Of a stretch of DNA of 45,834 nucleotides, positions 36,498 through 44,178 are shown piece by piece (position 1 is the first letter of the stretch; every line of letters starts with the position of its first letter). Position numbers and translations under genes: made by a program. The stretch comes from Anoxybacillus sp. Lineage in GTDB: Bacteria; Bacillota; Bacilli; Bacillales; Anoxybacillaceae. The DNA lies in NCBI RefSeq assembly GCF_023512315.1, contig NZ_JAILZV010000004.1, positions 1 through 45,834 of the forward strand, read 5' to 3'. The notes beneath the pieces were generated by a model, which was given only the letters and a program-made list of their open reading frames with translations, was not told where the DNA came from and searched no databases.

Positions 36498-38041
36498 ATT
36501 AATTCCTCCAAGTCCATCTTAATCTTTTCTTGAAGGCGATTAGACTCTTCAAACTGCTCAAAAAGACGTTGAGTTAACTCAGCCATTTTCTCTTCAAGCG
36601 GTACGTCGTCGTCATCCGATACTTCCGTCCCAACATAAATCCCCGGTGTTAATTTGTAGTCATTGGCTTGTACTTCTTCAATTGTTGCAACTTTACAGAA
36701 TCCAACAACGTCTTCGTATCCTTCTGCCTCTTCGTATTTGTAAGCACGATAAACAGCGGCGATTTTATCGATTTCCTCTTTGGACAGCGCTTTTTGCTTA
36801 CGGCTAACGAGTGTACCCATTTTGCGGGCATCGATAAACAAAATTTCATTTTTTCGTGCGCGATAGCCGTTTTTGCCGTCACGGTTTTTGCTTAAAAAGA
36901 ATAAGCAGCATGGAATGCCTGTTGTAAAAAACAGTTTTTCAGGCAGTTGGACAATGCAGTCAATATATCCTTCATCCACTAATTTTTGACGAACTTCTTT
37001 CTCCTCTTTCACATTCGTGGTCATCGCTCCGTTTGCCATCACAAACCCTGCTGTACCTGTATCGTTTAAATGATATAGGAAGTGTTGCATCCACATATAG
37101 TTCGCATTGCTGTTTGTAACAGGTCCGATTAAGCGCGGGTCTTTTTTTGATAAACGGTCTGCTCCCCAATCTTTTTGGTTAAACGGTGGATTAGCAATAA
37201 TATAATCTGCCTTCAAATCAGGAAACTGGTCATTTAAAAGAGAATCTCCTAAGCGAATTTCTGCATTGATCCCATGTAACAGAACGTTCATTTTTCCAAG
37301 ACGTACGGTCGTTACTACATTTTCCTGTCCGTAAAACGAAAGTGCATGTTTGTTCGGAGCATATTCTTCACTTTGTATAAACATCCCGCCACTACCGCAC
37401 GCAGGGTCAAAAACAATCCCACTTTTCGGTTCTAACATAGCAACAAGCAACTTAACGATACTTGACGGTGTAAAAAATTCTCCGCCTCTGTTGCCTTCGG
37501 AAGCAGCAAAAGAACTAATAAAATACTCATATGTACGGCCTAATATATCTACACTTTCATGAGTATTAGCGCTAAATACATCGCGTGAAAAGATTTCAAT
37601 TAAGCCTGCCACATTTTCAGCCGGTAAATTCGAACCTTGATAAATTCGAGGCAACATGCCTTCTAATTCTGGGTTTTCCTCTTCAAGACGCTTCATCGCA
37701 TTATCAAGGATTTCTTTAATATTCGGCTGCTTAGCGTTTTTCATAATATAAGACCAACTTGCTTCTTCTGGTACTACAAAGACGTTTTCCGCCTTATATT
37801 GGTCTGGGTCGGAAATGATGACTTGCTGCATCTCAGCATCTTCCATGTACCAATCACTGTTTGGATCTTTTACAATTTGCTCTAATTCTTTACGTCGTTG
37901 TTCATATTTATTAGAAAGATAACGTAAAAAGATTAATGGAAGTACATAGTGTTTATAATCAGCAGGAGCAACACTCCCACGCATTTTATTGGCTGCCTCA
38001 AACAAATCTTTCTGAAAATCAATATCGGCTTTTACGGTCAT
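36494..38041 (-). CDS. hsdM: Type I restriction enzyme, M (adenine methyltransferase) subunit
   Basis: 515 aa. A helical HsdM_N domain (about 1-150) precedes the N6-adenine methyltransferase domain with motif I DPACGSGGMF (SAM binding) and catalytic motif IV NPPFN. The C-terminal helices contact HsdS. It protects host DNA and forms the M2S core on which HsdR acts. First gene of hsdM-hsdS-hsdR, with an AGGAGG ribosome site before the ATG. Confidence 0.95.
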   Translation of the reverse strand: MTVKADIDFQKDLFEAANKMRGSVAPADYKHYVLPLIFLRYLSNKYEQRRKELEQIVKDPNSDWYMEDAEMQQVIISDPDQYKAENVFVVPEEASWSYIMKNAKQPNIKEILDNAMKRLEEENPELEGMLPRIYQGSNLPAENVAGLIEIFSRDVFSANTHESVDILGRTYEYFISSFAASEGNRGGEFFTPSSIVKLLVAMLEPKSGIVFDPACGSGGMFIQSEEYAPNKHALSFYGQENVVTTVRLGKMNVLLHGINAEIRLGDSLLNDQFPDLKADYIIANPPFNQKDWGADRLSKKDPRLIGPVTNSNANYMWMQHFLYHLNDTGTAGFVMANGAMTTNVKEEKEVRQKLVDEGYIDCIVQLPEKLFFTTGIPCCLFFLSKNRDGKNGYRARKNEILFIDARKMGTLVSRKQKALSKEEIDKIAAVYRAYKYEEAEGYEDVVGFCKVATIEEVQANDYKLTPGIYVGTEVSDDDDVPLEEKMAELTQRLFEQFEESNRLQEKIKMDLEELM

Positions 38042-38139
38042 ACTCTGCCTCCTACTTCTTTACCATTATTCATTTTTTTACATACAAGAATATTTTATCA
38101 TAAACTTATATCCTAACCATCTACGAATACATAAAAAAT

Positions 38140-38167
38140 AAGGAAGGAGATACTAGCCTCCTTCCTT
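38140..38167 (-). terminator. Strong terminator of the Pycsar operon
   Basis: AAGGAAGGAG (38140-38149) pairs perfectly with CTCCTTCCTT (38158-38167). The minus strand continues with ATTTTTTATG. It separates the Pycsar genes from hsdMSR. Confidence 0.85.
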
Positions 38168-38222
38168 TATCGAAAACTTTCCTCACGCATATAATACTGA
38201 GACAGAAAAACTTTCTGTGAAA

Positions 38223-38699
38223 TCATGAAAATATCCAAAAGACACCTGATACAACTAAGAGTAAATATCCTATAAATGAAAATACGAATGCCTTACGAAG
38301 AATAGAATATTTCTTTGAAGAAGTTTGTGCTAGAAAATAATTTTGTTCAATTAACTTCTCAAAAAGTTCTTTTTCGGATATTTCTTCAACACTATTTATG
38401 AATTCTTCCCTATTCATCGCAACTATATTTTCCCAAAATATTAATCCCTTACTATTACTATAACCCATTCTCGGAAAAACCACATATATTGCAAAGAAAA
38501 TTCCTAATAATAACAAAACTGCACCCACTAGTAAAAGAAAATGTTTAGTTTCACCAAAGTCATTAGATAAATATTTAAATACTAATTTAATAAGCAATCC
38601 ATTTATCGTAATTACTCCTAAGGCTTTTGCATCTGCAAACTTAATGTAATCGTTAAGATAACTATGATGTTGTTTTACAAAATCCCCTTTGTCAATCAC
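38223..38699 (-). CDS. pycTM: Pycsar membrane effector (PycTM-like)
   Basis: 158 aa. The N-terminal HHSYLNDYIKFADAKA is the conserved opening of the Pycsar effector (DUF5706) family. Two membrane segments (about 26-44 and 57-79) follow, then a charged cytoplasmic region (about 85-135) and a C-terminal membrane segment (about 138-157). In studied systems a cyclic pyrimidine nucleotide made by PycC triggers the effector, which then disrupts the membrane and stops phage growth. The GTG start overlaps the cyclase stop by 4 nt (GTGA). Confidence 0.85.
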   Translation of the reverse strand: MIDKGDFVKQHHSYLNDYIKFADAKALGVITINGLLIKLVFKYLSNDFGETKHFLLLVGAVLLLLGIFFAIYVVFPRMGYSNSKGLIFWENIVAMNREEFINSVEEISEKELFEKLIEQNYFLAQTSSKKYSILRKAFVFSFIGYLLLVVSGVFWIFS

Positions 38700-39994
38700 T
38701 GTGTCAGTACTCCTTCTTTTACACCTAATTTCTTCATTTCTCGTTTTTCATCATTTACATATATCCCAAATCTATCTTGTCCAATTAACCTTCCTTGCGA
38801 ATCATACAACTTACACTCCATATAATGATGCCCATTATATGCTGTACTTTGATAACATGTATATTTATTTTCATACCCTTTCATGTAAAATTCTAAAGCA
38901 TTTGCTTCCTCAGCCTCTTTACCTCTGTTAATCACTTTCCAAGTTATTCTGCTAGGCTTAATCACTCTCAGAGCACCTTTTAATTGCAATTTAAATTCTA
39001 AAACTACTCCCTTTTCTAACGCTTCTGTACTACCTTTATAATCCGTTATCGGTTCATTTTCTTGTTTTCGAATCCTACAAATAATTTCAAAATCGTCTGG
39101 AGCAACATATCTTAATTTTCTTTCTTTAGGTAAAAAAGGAAATGAATGTATATAATTTTCCCAATCAAATAACCTCATTTGATAATAGGCTCCTAATCTA
39201 GGATCATTTATTATATATTTGTCTTCCTTTCGTTCGCCATCCTCAGTTTTTATTTTAACTTCCAAAAATTCTTCTGGTAAATCTAAATATCTGTATATAT
39301 TTTCACCTATAAGTATAGAATTCTTAGGTGCTTTACTTTGTAGTTTGGCTGCTAAGTCTGTATGAATACTAGTAGACGTTATTTCTGTAACTCCCCCAAT
39401 GCCATACTTAGACCATAGAACTTGATCATCGTCACCGATATCTATTCCAATGCGTATTTTTAAAGGTGGTAAATTGTTACTTTCGAAGAATTTAGTTAAA
39501 GTATGCTTGTTGTATGATTGCATAACAGCAGCCGCATTTAACGCATTTATAATTGCATTACTTTTTGACATATTTTTATGGCCAAAGTAAGCAAATACAG
39601 CATCTCCCTGTAATCGATGAATATGACCATCAAAAGCCTGAAAAATTTCTATCGCAGACATTAGTATCGCATTTTTATAAAAACGTACTGTAGGGAGAGG
39701 GAATTTGAGACCTAGTCTGGTTGAACCAGATATATCTAAAAAAACCGAACAAACATACTGATTTTTAGGTAAATCCTCAGTATTTAAAAAATCGGGATGA
39801 GTACCTATAACTTCGGAAAAAGGCTTTCCTTCTTTACCGAATAATTCCCTAAGTTCATCTTTAGGAGGTCTTACGCCTTCTAACTCTTTACTTTCAGTCA
39901 TCTCTTGAAAAACATGGTAGTTAGATTCTAATAATATGTTACTAGGAACTTTTGTAGCAAACAATCGATCAAAAATTTGATTAATTCTTCTCAT
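38696..39994 (-). CDS. pycC: Pycsar nucleotide cyclase (PycC-like)
   Basis: 432 aa from the ATG at 39994 (upstream TTTGGAGGC); nine further in-frame residues upstream lack a ribosome site. The class III cyclase domain (about 75-260) has the two metal-binding aspartates in FLDISGSTRL (Asp87) and RLQGDAVFAYFG (Asp131). The C-terminal domain (about 330-430) resembles the AGS-C sensor domain found in PycC and CD-NTase proteins (SRITWKVINRGKEAEEA, DRFGIYV). Known PycC proteins make cCMP or cUMP on phage infection. The product base here cannot be read from the sequence. Coupled to the effector gene downstream. Confidence 0.85.
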   Translation of the reverse strand: MRRINQIFDRLFATKVPSNILLESNYHVFQEMTESKELEGVRPPKDELRELFGKEGKPFSEVIGTHPDFLNTEDLPKNQYVCSVFLDISGSTRLGLKFPLPTVRFYKNAILMSAIEIFQAFDGHIHRLQGDAVFAYFGHKNMSKSNAIINALNAAAVMQSYNKHTLTKFFESNNLPPLKIRIGIDIGDDDQVLWSKYGIGGVTEITSTSIHTDLAAKLQSKAPKNSILIGENIYRYLDLPEEFLEVKIKTEDGERKEDKYIINDPRLGAYYQMRLFDWENYIHSFPFLPKERKLRYVAPDDFEIICRIRKQENEPITDYKGSTEALEKGVVLEFKLQLKGALRVIKPSRITWKVINRGKEAEEANALEFYMKGYENKYTCYQSTAYNGHHYMECKLYDSQGRLIGQDRFGIYVNDEKREMKKLGVKEGVLTQ

Positions 39995-40059
39995 ATTTCT
40001 GCCTCCAAATATTTTACACAATATATCTTCTTTTGTATTTATTACTTCTGATTAAGCAT

Positions 40060-41007
40060 TTACTGTATTCTTAATGGTATTTTCAAATTATTCAGCAGTA
40101 GTTTAAACCGACCGTAATCAAACTCCTCTCTTCTTTTAGCGGCTCGTACAATGTCTTGGATGGTATCCCAATCTTTCCTTAACCCTGCTGGAATCAGTTC
40201 TTCTTTTGCGCGTATTTGCTTTAATTCTCTTAAATGCCGTTCAATTAATTCCTCATAGGAGATACAAAGATGCGGTTGTGTTTTCGTTGAGGAATGATAC
40301 GAATAATATGGAGCGGTGTACGACTTAGACACTCTATGCTGACGATGCTGACGACGCTGACGACTTTGGTAAAAGATTTCCTTTAGTCGTTCCCTTTCTG
40401 CTTGATGTTGCTTTTGGAGTTCTTCCATTCTCTTCGCATGAAGTCGATCACGAAGTTTCTGCAGTTGTTTATCCAAAAGCGGTATGTCATGTTCTATTTG
40501 CTCAAGATAAGATGGCGGGATTTCAATTCCAGCAAACTCTTTTATATCGGTTTTCTCGCCACGATAAATTTTAAGGAGCAGTTCATCTCGTTCTAAATGT
40601 ATCGTATGGAATCCTTTTCTAATATCCCGAATAATTTCTGGTGTTAAATGAGTGTAGTTTTCCAAGCACGTTTCACCTAGTTTGTATGTCTTGTTTTGCT
40701 TTTTATGAGTCACAATGTACTGATACCGAAGGGACATACCACATTCACAACGAAACGGTCGATTTCCACGCCCTCCATCCAGTATTTCAACTAGAACCCA
40801 ATCATCGACTGCTTCAGCCAATTGTTCGGTGTCCATCTCTTCCGTTACGATGATTCCTTTTTTTAGTGCTAAAACTTCTAACCACTTACTTTTTTTGCTT
40901 CGTTTCGTAAAAGCGTCGATATATTGACGTTGCTTCGGTGTCAATAATTGATAAATCTCGTCTACTTCTGCTTCAGTCAAAGGTGCATGAAAATTCCTCA
41001 AATTCAT
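40060..41007 (-). CDS. Protein with a zinc-like cysteine cluster, unknown
   Basis: About 315 aa from the ATG at 41007 (MNLRNFHAPL), preceded by AAGGAAGGTG. A cysteine cluster, FRCECGMSLRYQY then LGETCLENY (about residues 92-125), resembles a small zinc ribbon in a segment that could bind nucleic acid. A basic coiled-coil region (about 155-215) and a Tyr/Ser/His-rich linker follow, then a second helical domain. Proteins of this shape occur on Bacillus plasmids and elements without known function. No catalytic motif seen. Confidence 0.65.
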   Translation of the reverse strand: MNLRNFHAPLTEAEVDEIYQLLTPKQRQYIDAFTKRSKKSKWLEVLALKKGIIVTEEMDTEQLAEAVDDWVLVEILDGGRGNRPFRCECGMSLRYQYIVTHKKQNKTYKLGETCLENYTHLTPEIIRDIRKGFHTIHLERDELLLKIYRGEKTDIKEFAGIEIPPSYLEQIEHDIPLLDKQLQKLRDRLHAKRMEELQKQHQAERERLKEIFYQSRQRRQHRQHRVSKSYTAPYYSYHSSTKTQPHLCISYEELIERHLRELKQIRAKEELIPAGLRKDWDTIQDIVRAAKRREEFDYGRFKLLLNNLKIPLRIQ

Positions 41008-41106
41008 GTTTACACCTTCCTTGAAACAAGGTAAATCAAACATCCATTAACCAAAATTCGACATTTAAATCCAAAAACCTTCAAAAGTTTTAAAATCAAT
41101 TGCTAT

Positions 41107-41142
41107 CAAAAAAGAGACCACTTTAGTATATAGCGGTCTCTT
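41107..41142 (-). terminator. Rho-independent terminator
   Basis: AAGAGACC (41112-41119) pairs with GGTCTCTT (41135-41142). The minus strand continues TTTTTTG. It ends the gene at 41169-41669. Confidence 0.8.
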
Positions 41143-41168
41143 CCATACTCTTTACACATTCATTCACC

Positions 41169-41669
41169 TTACATTCCTAAATGCTCGCAGATGTTATTAA
41201 GATTTTTCGCAACAATTCTATTTCTGCTAATAGCCTTTTTGTATTTCGTTTTAAGACGGTGCCATTGAGCATTTGTTCTTTTGAGATAAACCACGGAAGT
41301 ATCTATTTTACCATTGTTTTCTATTTCAAAAACTCGGTATTTAGAGTTGAACTCATCAATCTCTACTACAATGAAATGAAAACCGTTTTGTATAAACAAA
41401 TCCACAATACTTTTGTTGAATATTTCGATATCATGCACAATAATTGTGTCGATTTGGCGTTTCTTGAGCCCTTCCATAAAATCCGTTGCAGCAGCGGGAT
41501 TGTTTTTATATGAAAGATATTCTGCTACTTTTAAATCTGTAGTTTCCTCCAATATTGCGCTTACTACTTGTGACTCTAAGTATAATTCAATACTGTTATC
41601 TTGAATTGGATCGAGATGAACAAGATAACCTACTTTTTTTCCGTTCTTATCAAATTGATTTTTTTGCAT
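41169..41669 (-). CDS. Protein resembling a serine-resolvase domain without catalytic residues
   Basis: 166 aa with AAAAAGGAGGAG before the ATG. The first ~115 residues follow the resolvase N-terminal pattern: a first strand KVGYLVHLD where recombinases have YxRVS, then ESQVVSAILEE, LKKRQIDTIIVHDIEIFNKSIVDL where they have the ID-x-vvv-xx-dRlsR helix, and GFHFIVVEIDEF. The catalytic Ser and active-site Arg positions are not conserved, so recombinase activity is unlikely. The C-terminal ~45 residues are basic and helical. It might modulate the nearby integrase. The family call is from pattern reading only. Confidence 0.45.
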   Translation of the reverse strand: MQKNQFDKNGKKVGYLVHLDPIQDNSIELYLESQVVSAILEETTDLKVAEYLSYKNNPAAATDFMEGLKKRQIDTIIVHDIEIFNKSIVDLFIQNGFHFIVVEIDEFNSKYRVFEIENNGKIDTSVVYLKRTNAQWHRLKTKYKKAISRNRIVAKNLNNICEHLGM

Positions 41670-41991
41670 AAAAAACTCCTCCTTTTTAAAACACAGAATT
41701 TATAAAAATACATAATACACCCATATAAACAGGCACAGATATCCTTATATGTGCACATATTCAACTATTAAATGCGGTGTATTATATATTTTTTCTTCTC
41801 CGTGTATTAAAAAGAAGGAGATATCGTATAAATATAAACGTTAAAATTCCCGTATATTAAACAACAAACCATTTATTATATATAAAAATATACCAATATA
41901 TAACAATATACTAAAATTAGATTGCTTTTATGATACTACATCATAAACTTCTTGTAAAGGTCCAATATTCAATTTTTATCTTCTTCTACTA
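41670..41991. repeat. AT-rich regulatory region with GTGTATTA repeats
   Basis: GTGTATTA occurs at 41777-41784 and 41802-41809, inverted (TAATACAC) at 41713-41720, with a variant GTATATTA at 41852-41859. Followed by a TATA-rich run near 41876-41925. No gene. The repeats may be binding sites for an element regulator. Confidence 0.5.
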
Positions 41992-42252
41992 TTACCAATC
42001 ATTTTGCCTTACTCTCCTGTCCATCAATATTGCAAACAAATAAGACGGAGCCTGCAAGTGCTGTACAGGTACAGTATTTTCTAACGGTACATATTTTAGT
42101 GCTTCTTTAAAAGTATTTTTTGATATTGAGCGATTAGTTCTGCTTAACTCAATAGAATTTCCCTTAACTTTGTACGTAAACTCTCCTCCACGAATTTGCT
42201 TGAAAACTTGACCTTCACATTCCTTTATTCTTTCCCATACGATTTCAATCAT
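41992..42252 (-). CDS. Small hypothetical protein near the integrase
   Basis: 86 aa from the ATG at 42252 (MIEIVWERIKECEG), with GGGGGAGGGG upstream; a TTG eight codons earlier is less likely. Short beta-rich segments (GEFTYKVKGNSIELSR) precede a helical part. It is divergent from the integrase gene across a shared 219-bp promoter region, a common position for a small recombination or regulatory factor, but no family was recognised. Confidence 0.65.
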   Translation of the reverse strand: MIEIVWERIKECEGQVFKQIRGGEFTYKVKGNSIELSRTNRSISKNTFKEALKYVPLENTVPVQHLQAPSYLFAILMDRRVRQNDW

Positions 42253-42427
42253 CCTATCCCCTCCCCCTTGTAACAAAAATTCTAAAAATATATTGAGTTC
42301 ATATATTAATTATACCAAACACCTAATCTTAGGTTATTTTATACAAAAATCCCAATTCCCATTTTCTTGTGTGTTTATAGCAATAACTATTGTGTTTTTG
42401 TATGTGCTACATATGTATATTTAGTAG

Positions 42428-42464
42428 TATAATAGTCGTTAAACACATACCAAAACAGGGGGAA
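42428..42464 (+). promoter_or_regulatory. Integrase promoter -10 and ribosome site
   Basis: TATAAT at 42428-42433 (no good -35 at 17 bp) and the ribosome site AGGGGGAA at 42457-42464, 7 nt before the ATG. An overlapping weak sigma-E-like pair (TAGTATA 42425-42431 and CATACCAA 42446-42453) is discussed as a finding. Confidence 0.45.
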
Positions 42465-42471
42465 TGGGTAT

Positions 42472-44094
42472 ATGGATAGTAAGTTACCATCCAGCGTTAA
42501 GTATATATACGCTTATATCCGTCGTTCTCGACAAGACTTGGAACGGGAAAAAAAGACAGATCAGGATACACTAGCAGAACAGCGCGCGTTATTGGAAAGA
42601 ATCTTAAACGAACGATACCAGCATTACGACTGGGATTTATACGAAGAAGTAGGAAGTGGTGCAGATGCTATTGAGGAACGGCCCGTTTTTCGACATATTA
42701 TTGAAGAGTTGCAAAAAGTAAAACCACGCACAGTTGCTATAATGGTTAAAGATATAAGCCGTCTGGGGCGTGGTTCATATGAGCAGATGGGGTTTCTAGA
42801 AAAAATCATATTAGAAAAATGTATTTACATTATAACTCCATTTCAAACATTTGATCCTCTCGATGATAACGACATGGAATACATTAAATTCCATATGTTC
42901 TTCGCCAATATGGAATATAGCAAAATAACGCGACGAATGCGGGAAGCGCGCTATACATATGCGGTACAAGGCAGATGGATGACGGGTGGTGGCGGGATTC
43001 CGTATGGATATAAGTTTAATAGTTTTACCCAGAGATTAGAACCTGATGAAGAAACCGCATGGGTAGTGCGAAAGATTTTTGATTACTATGTAAATCATCG
43101 TATTGGTTATAATGCTATTAGTACAAAACTTAGGGAAGAAGGAATTCCTTCTCCAACCGAAAAAACATATTGGAAGCCCATGGTTATTAGACGAATATTG
43201 AGAAACCCCGTTTATATTGGCACCGTACAATTTAGAACCACACGACTTAGAAATAAGAAAAAAATAAAACTGGAGGAAAAAGACTGGATAGTAGCAGAAA
43301 ATGCCCATCCTCCATTGATTGACAAACAAACTTTTGAAAAAGCGGCTGAAATCATGGAAGAAAATAAAAACAGTCCTAAGGTCAGATTAGATTTTGAGCC
43401 TCAACCACTAGCAGGACTTATCGTTTGTTCAAGTTGCGGAAATAAAATGCAAAGGCAGTACTCTAGACAATACTATACGAAAAAAGACGGTACACAGTCT
43501 GTATATGACAAAGAATTTCTAAATTGTTTGGCTTGCAGGGTTTATATGAAGTATAGAACTGTAGAACAAGAAATTCTCCGCATCCTGCAAGAAGATTTCA
43601 TTAATGTCGATACTGAAATATTAAGACAAAGGCTTGAAGAAATGATTGACTTAGATAAAATGAAACAGAAAAATTCTGTTAATCCAACTGACCGAGTTTT
43701 ACTCATACAAAAACAGTTAGAAAGTCTGGATGGTGAATTGACTGCTTTGCGGAGAATGTTGCGGAAAGGACAAATAACAGATGAGGAATATGAAAAAGAT
43801 CGTGCAGAAATTTTAAAACAAAAAGAAGAAAAAGAAAGACAACTTTATTTTTTGCAAGCAGAAACACATAAGGAGCAAATTGAAGAAGTAAATGTTGAGT
43901 CTATACAGCAAGGATTTAAAACTTTGTATGACTTGTATGTAAACGGTGATTTATCTAAAGGCGAAAAGAATGAAATTTTACGAGGGATCTTTGATTACAT
44001 TGTGTTAGAAAAAACAGGTAAAGGGAAATTTAATCTGCATGCTTACATTAACCCTAAAATTATTTTAAACACTATCTCCTCTGCTTCCCACTAA
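42472..44094 (+). CDS. Large serine recombinase (integrase) of the element
   Basis: 540 aa. The N-terminal catalytic domain (about 12-160) has IYAYIRRSRQD with the nucleophile Ser19, and the downstream arginines VKDISRLGRGSYEQMG. The recombinase domain (about 175-290: GGGIPYGYKFNSFTQRL) is followed by a zinc ribbon (CSSCGNKM ... CLAC) that bears a long coiled-coil insertion (about 390-470: EKDRAEILKQKEEKERQL). Large serine integrases join attP and attB with a 2-bp staggered cut and need a directionality factor for excision. Its 3' end faces the truncated prkA 5' half, 75 bp from the junction core. Confidence 0.95.
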   Translation: MDSKLPSSVKYIYAYIRRSRQDLEREKKTDQDTLAEQRALLERILNERYQHYDWDLYEEVGSGADAIEERPVFRHIIEELQKVKPRTVAIMVKDISRLGRGSYEQMGFLEKIILEKCIYIITPFQTFDPLDDNDMEYIKFHMFFANMEYSKITRRMREARYTYAVQGRWMTGGGGIPYGYKFNSFTQRLEPDEETAWVVRKIFDYYVNHRIGYNAISTKLREEGIPSPTEKTYWKPMVIRRILRNPVYIGTVQFRTTRLRNKKKIKLEEKDWIVAENAHPPLIDKQTFEKAAEIMEENKNSPKVRLDFEPQPLAGLIVCSSCGNKMQRQYSRQYYTKKDGTQSVYDKEFLNCLACRVYMKYRTVEQEILRILQEDFINVDTEILRQRLEEMIDLDKMKQKNSVNPTDRVLLIQKQLESLDGELTALRRMLRKGQITDEEYEKDRAEILKQKEEKERQLYFLQAETHKEQIEEVNVESIQQGFKTLYDLYVNGDLSKGEKNEILRGIFDYIVLEKTGKGKFNLHAYINPKIILNTISSASH

Positions 44095-44114
44095 AGGGAA
44101 GTTTTTTTATTTTT
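44084..44114 (+). terminator. Terminator of the integrase gene
   Basis: CTTCCC (44084-44089) pairs with GGGAAG (44096-44101), followed by TTTTTTTATTTTTT. The stop codon lies in the loop. Confidence 0.85.
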
Positions 44115-44145
44115 TAGTCATATTTGTTTTTACGCTTTTATATAT

Positions 44146-44178
44146 TTTTAGTAGATATCAAATAACAACCAATTCATC
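44146..44178. other. Right attachment site (attP arm plus 9-bp core)
   Basis: TTTTAGTAGATATCA (44146-44160) is the inverted counterpart of 11955-11969. Nine bases farther is the core CAATTCATC (44170-44178), identical to 11936-11944. Right of the core the prkA 5' half begins. Confidence 0.9.

Larger units (their letters stand above)
11936..44169. mobile_element. About 32.2-kb serine-integrase element interrupting prkA
   Basis: The element is bounded by a 9-bp direct repeat and by inverted 15-bp arms inside each end. It carries a 540-aa large serine integrase at the right end, opposing the truncated prkA 5' half. It has no recognisable phage capsid, tail or lysis genes. It does carry plasmid-like functions (ParA, primase-helicase, iteron-like repeats) and several defence loci. 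Base composition is visibly more AT-rich than the flanks. Excision between the two cores would leave one core and restore prkA in frame. The boundaries are supported directly by the sequence. Whether excision is developmentally controlled is inferred from skin- and SPbeta-type elements. Confidence 0.92.

Noticed and set aside
11936..44169. Calling the element a prophage
   Set aside because: No capsid, portal, terminase, tail or lysis genes are recognisable. The maintenance genes are plasmid-like.
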